Source: Pectobacterium carotovorum (GTDB taxonomy: Bacteria > Pseudomonadota > Gammaproteobacteria > Enterobacterales > Enterobacteriaceae). From it: DNA of 64,000 nucleotides. A model generated the notes under the pieces. That model was given only the letters and a program-made list of their open reading frames with translations, was not told where the DNA came from and searched no databases. Each line of letters opens with the position of its first letter. Position 1 is the first letter of the stretch. Made by a program: the position numbers and the translations under genes. This document shows positions 16,886 to 25,515 of the stretch, one piece after another. The stretch is from the NCBI GenBank assembly GCA_016415585.1, contig CP066552.1:1736001-1800000 (forward strand). The letters are read 5' to 3'.

Positions 16886-17623
16886 TTATAACGGTTCAGG
16901 TTTGATGAGCTGTAATTCCACGCCGAGTCTGATGGCGTGTTTAGCATTCAGGACACCGAGTTTTTTTACCACATTACCGATATGGAATTTCACTGTACTG
17001 ATTTTGATATCCAGAATCAGCGCAATTTCTGGGTAGGTTTTTCCCATACTTGCCCAGTAGAGAATTTCATTTTCACGCTGGGAGAAAATTTCTTTATCGC
17101 CTTGTTTTTTGCTCTGAGAGCTTTGCGTCATCTCTTTGTAAAGTGTAGTGATTTTCTCATGAATGGTAATGAGCAGCATTTGCAGTTTGTCTTTGTTTTC
17201 CTCAACAATATTTTCCATATCTGTTGGCGTATTTTCTTCAAACATAATAGATAACGCCGCCAGATTATTATTGTTGTCATGCAAGACAAAGGTATAACCA
17301 TTAACAATATCGTACTCTTTTGACAGATTAAAAATCCTGGAGAGCTTTAGCTTAGAGTTAATAACGATTTTGTCCTCCCACGAGAACGGCGAGACTTTAT
17401 TTATTGCCATCAAAATAACCGGGTCGATATGCTGATAGTTATTTTCTTTATAGGTATTAATCCATTCTTTCGGGTAATTTGAGATGATCACAACCTGAGA
17501 CGGATTTTTTTTGTTCATGATCATGTAAGCGTATTTCAGGTCGCCATACTGCTTTAATTTTCGGCCAAGATAGCTTTTTATCGTGTTATTGATAATTTCA
17601 TTATCAGAGAAAAATACAGACAT
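16886..17623 (-). CDS. virR: LuxR-type quorum-sensing regulator, VirR/ExpR2-like
   Basis: A 245-residue acyl-homoserine-lactone receptor and DNA-binding regulator. The N-terminal autoinducer domain keeps the ligand-pocket residues W54, Y58, D67 and W82 (in KEWINTYKENNYQHIDPV and SPFSWED). The C-terminal helix-turn-helix is FSQRENEILYWASMGKTYPE followed by IALILDIKISTVKFHIGNVV. The C-terminal third is nearly the same as Pectobacterium ExpR, but the N-terminal half differs. No luxI/expI gene is adjacent, whereas expR normally overlaps expI, so this is the second, solo receptor of the VirR/ExpR2 type. Such proteins repress plant-cell-wall-degrading enzymes until the signal accumulates. Gene symbol is by resemblance. 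Confidence 0.8.
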   Translation of the reverse strand: MSVFFSDNEIINNTIKSYLGRKLKQYGDLKYAYMIMNKKNPSQVVIISNYPKEWINTYKENNYQHIDPVILMAINKVSPFSWEDKIVINSKLKLSRIFNLSKEYDIVNGYTFVLHDNNNNLAALSIMFEENTPTDMENIVEENKDKLQMLLITIHEKITTLYKEMTQSSQSKKQGDKEIFSQRENEILYWASMGKTYPEIALILDIKISTVKFHIGNVVKKLGVLNAKHAIRLGVELQLIKPEPL

Positions 17624-18640
17624 GTAACGGCCTCAATAAAAAGCGAGAAATTATCCATTACGTAGATGGATCCGCAAAAGTATAGTATCAACCTATACCT
17701 AAGTCTAACTATTGTTACTCTATGATGTCACTTATAATCTCTTCATGAACAGGGCAATCCATAAAAATGTTAAGATAGAGTAATTTTTAAAAAATTGTTA
17801 CAAATTAATTTGCCAACCTAGGGAATTACCCATAATTTTGTTCCTGTTTTGTCAGCTGAATTTAGGGTGCGTGGCGTTAAGCCACCGCCCTAAAGCAGTC
17901 ACTCCGTTATGCTGCAAATTGCATAGACGTTATACGCTGGCTTTGTTACCCCGCCTACCTCTGAGCTTCGTTCCCGTCCTAAAAGACTGCTGCTAGCTCC
18001 GCTAGAATCTGCTTCTCACAGATTTGTTGTTCCCTATGTGCCAACGAAAATATTTTTTCCTGAAATTCTAATTGGTTAGGGGGGGCTATTCTGGCTCGGA
18101 TGGTAAATGAGCGATTTTAATTTGCTCTGGTCTAAATAACTATTCGGTATTTCACCGTAAATTTTCGGCCGAGATGGTTAGGCATTTCGAGGCTAATATC
18201 GTGTAGTATGAAATAATTTCGCTTGTTTTGACACCTCGAATAGTGCCAGTTTTTCATCAGACGCTACGGTTTCTTTCCCTGCTGATTATTCCGGTCAACT
18301 GGCGGTAAACGTCGATACGTGACAAATTTGAATGATCTTATTTTGCTGTCATGTCCTTTAAAGAATCTGATAATCAGAAAAAGCTATACAAAAGAGGGTA
18401 AAACGACACATTCATTATTCCTCTCAGGGATATTTTTATGACAATAATAATTATTATGAAAATTTTATATAAAAGCTATTTTATCTTTGCGGGATTTTTT
18501 TTGTTATTTCGTGACAAATTAAGAACTCAGGATGGAATTAAATTGTATTTCTAGTTTAAGAAATGTGATGGTTGAAATTACTATATAATGCTGAAAATAA
18601 TTAGCTCCCTGAAATATTATCAAAGAATAGAGGTTACGCT
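17624..18640. other. AT-rich non-coding stretch between virR-like gene and broken chitinase
   Basis: About 1 kb with stops in all frames and no recognisable gene. One hairpin is seen at 17864-17891 (AGGGTGCGTGGC against GCCACCGCCCT, loop GTTAA). The right end supplies the promoter and a weak ribosome-binding site (AGAGGTT) for the chitinase-like gene. Possible relics of coding DNA could not be identified. Confidence 0.5.
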
Positions 18641-19543
18641 ATGACTACATTATTCACCCCTTATATCGATGTTACTATTGATGCGCTATGGTCTGATTGG
18701 CAAAATTACCCAGATGGGCGTCCTAATCCACTGTATTCTAAACAAGCAGTTGAGTGGGGAGTTAGTGGGTTAATATTTGGATTTATTACACTATCCCCTT
18801 CACGTCAGGCCTGTTGGGCTGCAAACGATAAGATGCCTTTAAACTGGGCGGTACCTTTAGCAAATGATTTAAATGCTTAAAATCAAGATGTCGTCATCTC
18901 ATTTGGCGGTGCCGCTAACTCAGATATATCAACAGTATTCAGTGTACAGGAACTCATTAGCACCTATCAGCAGGCTATTGATGAATACCATGCTGTTGGT
19001 TTGGATTTTGATTTAGAGAACGGACTTTATAATATTAATAATATTCTTGAAGCACTTGGCACGGTTCAAAAGAATAATCCGAAGATCAAACTTTCTTTTA
19101 CATTACCAACCATGCCGACTGGTCTCACCACTGAAAGGTTGGCGATTGTTCAACAGGCCGCCAATGCTAAGTTGGATTTCATAGTAAATGCCATGGCAAT
19201 GGATTATGACGATCCTCAATATGCCCATAATATGGGGCAAGCGGCAATCGATGCTGCGAAAAGTATCTGCGCTCAACTGAAAAATATCTCTATCAATGGA
19301 GGATACAGCAAGGTTGCTATTACGCCAATGGTTGGGCTAAATGACGACTTGAGCATATTTAAATTGGCTGATGCCACCATGTTGGCAACTTTCGCTAAAG
19401 AGCAATCACTAGGCTTCCTTGGTATATGGGACTTCAATCGTGACAACCCTTCGTCATACACTTATGTAGATTTGACCACCAGTAGTAATCCTGAACAAAA
19501 AATTTCTGGGGAGTATTGCCAGCGTTTTGTTAGTGCAGGCTAA
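18641..19543 (+). pseudogene. GH18 chitinase-like gene with one in-frame stop
   Basis: Two open segments in the same frame (18641-18880 and 18881-19543) are separated only by a TAA at 18878-18880. Together they give about 300 residues of a glycoside hydrolase family 18 protein. The catalytic motif DFDLE is intact (general acid Glu codon 19016-19018), preceded by VVISFGGAANSD and followed by FTLPTMPTGLTTE and a MAMDYDDPQY segment. No classical signal peptide is present at the first ATG. Apart from the stop the frame is clean, so the mutation is recent or a sequencing error. A product from an internal start would lack the first barrel strand. Confidence 0.8.
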
Positions 19544-19923
19544 TGAAGTTAATACAGAGTGATTAATAATTTATTAATTTCACTCCTAATTGTTATAATT
19601 TCAAATTTTATGTGTGTTGACTGCACTTAATTACCCTAATTCATTACCTGAGTGTTATTGCGGAAAGGAAATATTTATCAGGATATTACTGTGTAGGTAT
19701 GATGCAGGATGATGATGTATAAAAATGGAAAAAATGACAGTGCAAGGACGCCCCACTTTACTTGATTTATTAATTGATAACTTTTACATATTGTATTATT
19801 TATCATAAAGATGATTTTGTAGGGTAACTAAATTTAATGTTATTTAATTACGTCAATATTATTTCGGCGGTGAAAATAAATTTATTTTCACCGCGTTATT
19901 TTATATTTAATTAAAGAGCGGTT

Positions 19924-20741
19924 GTGAAATTAAAATATATTGTTTTTTTGTTTTTTTGTTTTTTTGTTTTCTTTTTTTGTTTAGCCAATTAAGCCATGCC
20001 GTTGTAATTGGAGGGGTTGTTGCGATAGAACATTCATGGCCTGAAAACGCAGAATTTAATAAATTATCTTTTTTTCAGCAGGTAATTAACGATGGAGGAA
20101 TAGATTCCCACTACTATTGGGCAAATCAATTTCATTTTAAACAAGGAAATGACGGGTATATTGGCTTACAAAATAGGGGGGATAACACCCATGCCTTTAA
20201 TTACGCTATCTGGGATGCAAAAGGATGGAAAAGCGGTGAGTGTAGTTTCAGAAGGGAATGAACAACTTTCTTCCTGTTATGTGATGGGGGTTCAACGTTC
20301 TATCTTTCTGGCCCCACTAGGCGATGACAAAACGGAGGCAGAACAGAGCACTTATACTTACGGGAACTGTAATAATCCTTATGTGGTACAAACTTCGGGT
20401 ACCGATAATGCTTGTACCAATACTATAAAAAATCTTGGAGCGATAGCCTCTCCCGATGCACCAGAAGTATCGATTGTTAATGCCAGTTGGCTGCGGCAAC
20501 CATTTCGGGTGCATTAGAAAAAGTCGATTTAGTCGCTATTCGTTCTCAAGATGGCCGTTGGGCATCAAATATTTATTTCCCGCAGCCTGACTCGCTTAAA
20601 TGGAAATCAATATTTGTGAGCCATCAAGCGGGTTACAGTACATCGATTCATGTAAATGGCGGTGTTACGGAGATAAGCAAGGGCCAGCACCTGATGTATA
20701 TGTCCGATGGTAGCCGTTGGAAGGTGATTGATCCTACCTAA
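19924..20741 (+). pseudogene. Secreted protein gene broken by frameshifts (DUF3472-like)
   Basis: Three overlapping open pieces in alternating frames read as one protein. The start GTG (19924) encodes a hydrophobic signal peptide that changes frame inside a T-rich tract. Then comes a frame from about 19956 (FLFSQLSHAVVIGG, GYIGLQNRGDNTHAFNYAIW). A shift near 20240 continues into VSEGNEQLSSCYVMGV, and a second shift near 20487 leads to ISGALEKVDLVAIRSQDGRW and the end. The GLQ...FNYAIWDA pattern resembles DUF3472-type extracellular domains, but this is only a likeness. At least three indels make a functional product unlikely. Confidence 0.6.
19943..19966 (+). repeat. (TTTTTTTG)x3 tandem repeat in a signal-peptide region
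   Basis: Three exact copies of the 8-base unit TTTTTTTG, followed by TTTTC and a further TTTTTTTG. The tract lies within the first codons of the broken secreted-protein gene. Gain or loss of one unit shifts the frame by 8 bases, so it could act as a slippage-prone switch. Confidence 0.8.
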
Positions 20742-21346
20742 GGTTATCAACTTAATCATATCGCCACACCTACTTAGTGTTTTTGCGTTCGCGGTTATTT
20801 TACCTTTTTCATGCGGAGCGTGAGTGCGCTATGTGGGTGCTGTTCTTTGTCAGAAAAACCCTGTAGTTTCCTTGGCTACTTTGGTTTGGTTCTACGCCAT
20901 TATTTATTCTGCACTTCAAGCATCAATTCTCGACCGGGATGATTAGGTATTACTCATAAGTAAACTGCATGCGTGTTTTTTGACGGTGGCGTCTAGAGCT
21001 ACGCAAGATTTTCTTCTCAGGCAACATTTCTGTCACGATTTGGGATAAGGTGTTGGCAAATTCTGCCGATATTAATGATTCAGGGAATGTTATCTGCACC
21101 TTAAGGATGCTAGCCGACTGTTATACTGAAGAGGGCTGATATCCGTCTACTGGTCCGATGATTGCCATCGTTGGATGATGAGGTTGACACACTTAACAAA
21201 TATTTACGTTTGACGCTGGATAAGATTGAAGAACACGGCTATCACGTACAGTGGAGCGGTCGGATGTTGGTTCCTGTTTGCTCACATCTCGAATGTTGCC
21301 TTGTTACGGTATACCTATAATGACAATGACTCGCACTGAGGAAAGC
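20742..21346. other. Non-coding stretch upstream of cheV
   Basis: About 600 bases. A short open segment (about 21160-21310) reads DDEVDTLNKYLRLTLDKIEE but has no start signal or recognised domain, so it may be a gene relic. The last 20 bases hold the cheV ribosome-binding site (GAGGAAA). A sigma-28 promoter for cheV was looked for and not clearly seen. Confidence 0.4.
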
Positions 21347-22318
21347 ATGGATAATTTTCAAAAAGAAATCGATGAGAGAACAAACCTCACCTCTGCTAAT
21401 AAATTTGAACTCTTATTATTCCAGCTGGGCAAATCACCTGAAGGTGGCAAATCGGAGCTGTTTGGCATCAACGTGTTTAAACTGCGTGAAATTGTGCCGA
21501 TGCCTACGCTGACCAAAGCGGCTGGCATGAAATCGCCGATGCTGGGTATGGTCAACATTCGTGGACAAATCATTCCCGTTATCGATCTGCCTGCCGTGGT
21601 TGGTAGTTCATCGGAAACTGGCCTGAACATTCTTCTTATCACGGAATATGCACGTAGTACGCAGGCATTCGCCGTGGAATCAGTCGACGATATCGTTCGT
21701 CTGGAATGGAGTCAGGTTCTGGCCGCTGAAGCGGGCGTGAGCAGCTCTTATATCACAAGTATCGCGCGTCTTGATAACGACAAAGACAGCAACCGTCTGG
21801 CGCTGGTGCTGGATGTTGAACAGATTCTGTTTGATATCATTCCCGGCGATCGCGAAACCAAGCTCAAGAACGCAGAAGAGAAAACTTACCCCTATACGCC
21901 AGGTGCGATTGCGATTGTGGCGGAAGATTCCAAAGTCGCTCGTTCGCTGCTTGAGCAGGGGCTAACCCAGATGGGCATTCCGTTTAGTATGCACATCACC
22001 GGACAGGATGCCTGGAACAAGATTCGACAAATTGCGCAAGAAGCACAGTCAGAAGGCCGACCTATCTCGGACAAGATCTCGCTTGTCCTGACCGATTTGG
22101 AAATGCCGGAAATGGACGGCTTTACGCTGACAAGAAACATCAAGCGTGAAGAGTTCCTGAAGAATATCCCGGTGGTGATCCACTCTTCACTGTCCGGTAG
22201 CGCGAACGAAGATCACGTACGCAATGTTGGCGCAGATGCTTACGTCGCGAAATTTGAGATCAACGAATTGTCGACGGCGATTCAGACGGTACTGAATAAA
22301 GTGAAAGTACGCCGCTAA
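21347..22318 (+). CDS. cheV: Chemotaxis coupling/receiver protein CheV
   Basis: A 323-residue cytoplasmic protein that couples receptors to CheA and damps signalling when phosphorylated. Residues about 15-165 are a CheW-like domain (LFGINVFKLREIVPMP, GMVNIRGQIIPVIDLPA). Residues about 185-320 are a response-regulator receiver with acidic pocket VAEDSKVAR, phosphoacceptor aspartate in VLTDLEMPEMDGF and the conserved lysine in AYVAKFEI. I start at 21347 because GAGGAAAGC sits just before this ATG; the frame is open back to 21251. The chemotaxis genes themselves are not nearby, which is common for cheV in this group. A strong terminator follows. Confidence 0.95.
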   Translation: MDNFQKEIDERTNLTSANKFELLLFQLGKSPEGGKSELFGINVFKLREIVPMPTLTKAAGMKSPMLGMVNIRGQIIPVIDLPAVVGSSSETGLNILLITEYARSTQAFAVESVDDIVRLEWSQVLAAEAGVSSSYITSIARLDNDKDSNRLALVLDVEQILFDIIPGDRETKLKNAEEKTYPYTPGAIAIVAEDSKVARSLLEQGLTQMGIPFSMHITGQDAWNKIRQIAQEAQSEGRPISDKISLVLTDLEMPEMDGFTLTRNIKREEFLKNIPVVIHSSLSGSANEDHVRNVGADAYVAKFEINELSTAIQTVLNKVKVRR

Positions 22319-22345
22319 TTAGTCAAGCGCGCGTATTACCACATT

Positions 22346-22393
22346 CGGCCTTTGCCTCCTCCTTGACGGGAGAGGGCAGAGGCCGATTTTTTT
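22346..22393 (+). terminator. Rho-independent terminator after cheV
   Basis: GC-rich stem (CGGCCTTTGCC...GGCAGAGGCCG, with an inner CCTCC/GGGAG part) followed by a seven-T run at 22387-22393. Confidence 0.85.
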
Positions 22394-22433
22394 AGTCGTT
22401 GAATACGACCAGCATTGATCTGGCGGCAGAAGA

Positions 22434-23273
22434 TTAATCCAAATCAGATGCCTGATGGCGCTCGGCGACCTGCTCAGACTCTTCACCCCAGGTGCGGTTG
22501 ACCTTGCGGCCACGGATCACCGCCGGACGGGCGGCAATCTCGTCAGCCCAACGAATCACATGCGTATATTCGTGTACGGACAGGAACTCTCCGGCTGAGT
22601 AAAGCGCATTTTGTACCAGCCCCCCGTACCACGGCCAAACCGCAATATCGGCAATCGTATAGCTGTCGCCGGCCAGATAGCGGTTCTCTGCCAGTCGACG
22701 GTTGAGCACATCCAACTGACGCTTGGTTTCCATCGTGAAGCGGTTGATCGGGTATTCAAATTTTTCCGGCGCGTAAGCGTAGAAATGGCCGAATCCACCG
22801 CCAACGTAAGGAGCGGAACCCATCTGCCAGAAGAGCCAGTTCAGGGTTTCCGTACGCGTTGCGAGGTCGTTCGACAGCAGCGCACCAAACTTCTCGGCCA
22901 GATACACCAGAATGGAACCGGACTCGAACACGCGAACCGGTTTTTCGCCGCTTTGGTCAAGCAAGGCGGGGATCTTGGAGTTCGGGTTGACGTCGACAAA
23001 CCCGCTGGAGAACTGATCTCCATCACCTATCTTAATCAGCCAGGCATCGTACTCTGCTCCCGAATGGCCTAGCGCCAGCAGCTCTTCCAGCATGATTGTC
23101 ACTTTCACGCCATTTGGCGTTGCCAGCGAGTAAAGCTGAAGTGGATGCTTGCCAACGGGCAGCGCTTTTTCGTGCGTTGGGCCAGCGATTGGGCGGTTAA
23201 TATTGGCGAAGGCACCGCCGGAAGAGGCGGGCTGCCAGACTTTTGGCGGCACATAGGTTGGGGACGTAGCCAT
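22434..23273 (-). CDS. yghU: Glutathione S-transferase family disulfide-bond reductase
   Basis: A 279-residue cytoplasmic nu-class glutathione transferase. It shows the characteristic N-terminal extension (PPKVWQPASSGGAFANINRP). Next comes the thioredoxin-fold domain with PNGVKVTIMLEELLALG and the glutathione-binding stretch NPNSKIPALLDQ and VFESGSILVYLAEKFG. The C-terminal helical domain contains YTIADIAVWPWYGGL. These features match YghU, which binds two glutathiones and reduces disulfides such as in organic hydroperoxide and disulfide defence. It stands alone, convergent with cheV. Confidence 0.92.
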   Translation of the reverse strand: MATSPTYVPPKVWQPASSGGAFANINRPIAGPTHEKALPVGKHPLQLYSLATPNGVKVTIMLEELLALGHSGAEYDAWLIKIGDGDQFSSGFVDVNPNSKIPALLDQSGEKPVRVFESGSILVYLAEKFGALLSNDLATRTETLNWLFWQMGSAPYVGGGFGHFYAYAPEKFEYPINRFTMETKRQLDVLNRRLAENRYLAGDSYTIADIAVWPWYGGLVQNALYSAGEFLSVHEYTHVIRWADEIAARPAVIRGRKVNRTWGEESEQVAERHQASDLD

Positions 23274-23437
23274 TCAAAATCTCCTTATGCATGAAAAGAG
23301 AGCGAGTTAAGTCAACACCATAACAAACTCACGCGGCTCGCTGATACCGTTCTGTTCTATCTCTACTTATTTAGGGTATAACGCGAGATCCGCACATTTC
23401 TGAGGGAAGGAATCAATGTACGGATCGCCGTCAAGGC

Positions 23438-24049
23438 TTAATAGCCGACGGTAAAGCGCTGACGAGTGTGTGCTGGGTTTTCAATTTCATCAACCAGCGC
23501 AACGGCATAGTCTTCGAAAGAGATACTGCTGCCTTTATCGTTACTCAGCAGCGCGTCTTTGCCGAGGCGGAAGGTGCCTGTGCGTTGACCCGGAACAAAT
23601 TCGGCGGACGGCGAGAGGAACGACCAATCAAGATTGTTTTCCTGTTTTAACAAGTCGAGGAAGGCTGCGCCGCGAGAGGCTTCAGGACGATAAGCATCAG
23701 GAAAATTTGGCTGATCGATCAGGCGCTGGCCGGGCGCAATTTCAAGGCTCCCCGCGCCGCCGACGACCAGATAGCGTTTCACGCCTGCGGCTTTAACGGC
23801 TGCAATCAGGGTAGCTGGATCGGACGAACCAAATTTAACGGCGCTGACCACGACGTCATGTCCTTTGAATAATGCGACGAGAGCATCTTTGTCCAGTGCG
23901 TCACCCTGCTTGGCGGTAACGTTCGGCAGTGAAGCAATTTTTTCTGGCGAGCGTGCGATGGCGGTGACTGTATGCCCACGGTCCGATAATTCTTTAAGAA
24001 TGCGTGAACCGGCATCGCCTGAGGCGCCAATGAGTGCGATATGTGACAT
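23438..24049 (-). CDS. NAD(P)-binding oxidoreductase, NmrA-like atypical SDR
   Basis: A 203-residue protein with a Rossmann fold: IALIGASGDAGSRILKELSD holds the GxxGxxG nucleotide motif, followed by ITAVKAAG-type core and VKRYLVVGGAGSLE. It resembles the YwnB/NmrA-like group of small oxidoreductases. It is divergent from an HxlR regulator at 24152 with a 102-bp gap, the usual arrangement in which HxlR senses electrophiles or quinones and controls the neighbouring reductase. Substrate unknown. Confidence 0.85.
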   Translation of the reverse strand: MSHIALIGASGDAGSRILKELSDRGHTVTAIARSPEKIASLPNVTAKQGDALDKDALVALFKGHDVVVSAVKFGSSDPATLIAAVKAAGVKRYLVVGGAGSLEIAPGQRLIDQPNFPDAYRPEASRGAAFLDLLKQENNLDWSFLSPSAEFVPGQRTGTFRLGKDALLSNDKGSSISFEDYAVALVDEIENPAHTRQRFTVGY

Positions 24050-24151
24050 GTAGACTCCTTATTTTCTTTTTTTGGGACTAAGTAACAAAAATAGACTATA
24101 GAGAATCTGGATGGTACATTCCCGACTTTCTCTCCACAAGAAGTCACCGGT

Positions 24152-24592
24152 ATGCAACCAGGTCACACAACAATGACTAATGACACCCTCACCAATGACG
24201 CGGTTAGCCAAAAAACATCGCCAGCGGAAAACCCCGACGATTTCGCGTTTGATAATCCATGCCCGATCCGTGATGTGCTGGATCGCATCGGCGATCGGTG
24301 GAGTTTGTTAATACTAGAAGCGCTGGCGCAACAGACGCTGCGTTTTAATGAATTACATCGCCATATCGACGATATTTCGCGTCAGATGCTGTCACGCACG
24401 CTAAAACGACTCGAAGCTGATGGGTTCATACATCGGACGATCTATGCGGAAGTTCCCCCGCGCGTGGAATACACGCTGACGCCATTAGGGCACTCCTTTT
24501 TGCAACCCATGCAGTTGTTGATTCAGTGGGCTGATAAGAACCATGCCGAAATTTGCCGCTCTCGCCGTCAGGCCAGACAAAACAATGCTTGA
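24152..24592 (+). CDS. HxlR-family transcriptional regulator
   Basis: A 146-residue winged-helix regulator. It has the family core PIRDVLDRIGDRWSLLILE, the helix-turn-helix segment FNELHRHIDDISRQMLSRTL and the wing PPRVEYTLTPLGHSF. A single cysteine in NPCPIRDV lies at the position that senses electrophiles or hypochlorite in HypR/QorR-like members. It is divergent from the NAD(P)-binding oxidoreductase gene, its probable target. The start could be at 24152 or 24173; neither has a strong ribosome-binding site. Confidence 0.88.
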   Translation: MQPGHTTMTNDTLTNDAVSQKTSPAENPDDFAFDNPCPIRDVLDRIGDRWSLLILEALAQQTLRFNELHRHIDDISRQMLSRTLKRLEADGFIHRTIYAEVPPRVEYTLTPLGHSFLQPMQLLIQWADKNHAEICRSRRQARQNNA

Positions 24593-24641
24593 ACGGCCAT
24601 TTGACGCTTAATCAATTGCTCTCTCCAATCTAAATATCACC

Positions 24642-24669
24642 GCACCGTGCGACCTTGCTCGCACGGTGC
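24642..24669. terminator. Perfect 10-bp inverted repeat after hxlR
   Basis: GCACCGTGCG and CGCACGGTGC flank an 8-base loop. It sits 50 bases after the HxlR stop and has no T-run on the plus strand, so termination is possible but not certain. Confidence 0.5.
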
Positions 24670-24818
24670 TGGCAATGCTATTTCATCTGCATAGAAGTAT
24701 TGGAATTCACCTTCCGATTTCTCTCACTGGCCTGTGCATATCTTCTGCTGTCGCTTCATAATCTGAATTATAGCCTTTCATCTATATAGGGTTTGATCTA
24801 TATTTATAAGGGGGATTT

Positions 24819-25172
24819 GTGTGGAGAATTGAAACGACGGACGTGTTTGATAGCTGGTTCAGCGCCTTAAACGATAGGGATCGAGCTTGCGTGCTTGCAG
24901 CACTTATCGTGTTGCGGGAAAAAGGTCCAATGTTATCCAGACCTTATGCCGATACGGTTAAAGGTTCTCGCTATAGCAACATGAAAGAGCTGCGTATTCA
25001 GAGCCGAGGAACGCCGATACGGGCATTTTTTGCCTTCGACCCACATCGTACAGGGATCCTGCTCTGCGCGGGCAATAAGTCCGGTAATGAAAAGCGCTTT
25101 TACGATGAGATGCTCCCGTTTGCTGAGCGGGAGTTAACAAATTATCTGAAAAAATCAGAGAAGAGGGAGTAA
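24819..25172 (+). CDS. RelE/HigB-type toxin (Gp49-like)
   Basis: A 117-residue predicted mRNA interferase of a type II toxin-antitoxin pair. It starts at GTG with a good Shine-Dalgarno (AAGGGGGA). The fold signature is visible: WRIETTDVFDSWFSALNDRD, then ADTVKGSRYSNMKELRIQ, and RAFFAFDPHRTGILLCAGNK with the basic and aromatic residues of the Gp49 group. The toxin comes first and the XRE antitoxin 4 bases later, the HigBA order. Direct toxicity is an inference. Confidence 0.85.
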   Translation: MWRIETTDVFDSWFSALNDRDRACVLAALIVLREKGPMLSRPYADTVKGSRYSNMKELRIQSRGTPIRAFFAFDPHRTGILLCAGNKSGNEKRFYDEMLPFAERELTNYLKKSEKRE

Positions 25173-25176
25173 TGCT

Positions 25177-25479
25177 ATGGGCAGAACACTGGAACAGCTT
25201 CTTGCGGATGAAAAGCCAGAGGTCGTGGTCGATGCTCACGCTATAGCGACAGAGATGCTGCTCAACATTCATCTCGCCGAACTGCGTGAGAGGGTGCAAA
25301 AAACGCAAGTAGAAATGGCGCAGGTGCTTGGGTTAAAACAGCCGACCGTGGCGGTAATGGAGAAACCCGGTCGCGATCTGAAACTTTCCACGCTTAAACG
25401 CTATGTCGAAGCGACTGGCAGTAAGCTACGTCTTGATGTTGAACTACCGGACGGCTCGCATTACGAATTTATGCTGTAA
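25177..25479 (+). CDS. XRE-family antitoxin (HigA-like)
   Basis: A 100-residue protein with a helix-turn-helix (KTQVEMAQVLGLKQPTVAVM) at residues about 45-75, preceded by a helix that likely contacts the toxin. It begins 5 bases after the toxin stop with its ribosome-binding site inside the toxin's last codons (AGAGGGAG), so the two are coupled. It would neutralise the toxin and repress the operon. Family and pairing are clear from order and motifs. Confidence 0.86.
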   Translation: MGRTLEQLLADEKPEVVVDAHAIATEMLLNIHLAELRERVQKTQVEMAQVLGLKQPTVAVMEKPGRDLKLSTLKRYVEATGSKLRLDVELPDGSHYEFML

Positions 25480-25515
25480 CGCCTCCGCAGGTTACCCAGC
25501 AAAGAGGTGCTTGTT

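Noticed and set aside
21150..21310. A short coding segment before cheV (DDEVDTLNKYLRL)
   Set aside because: It has no start signal or recognised domain and is too short to support; mentioned only as a possible relic.
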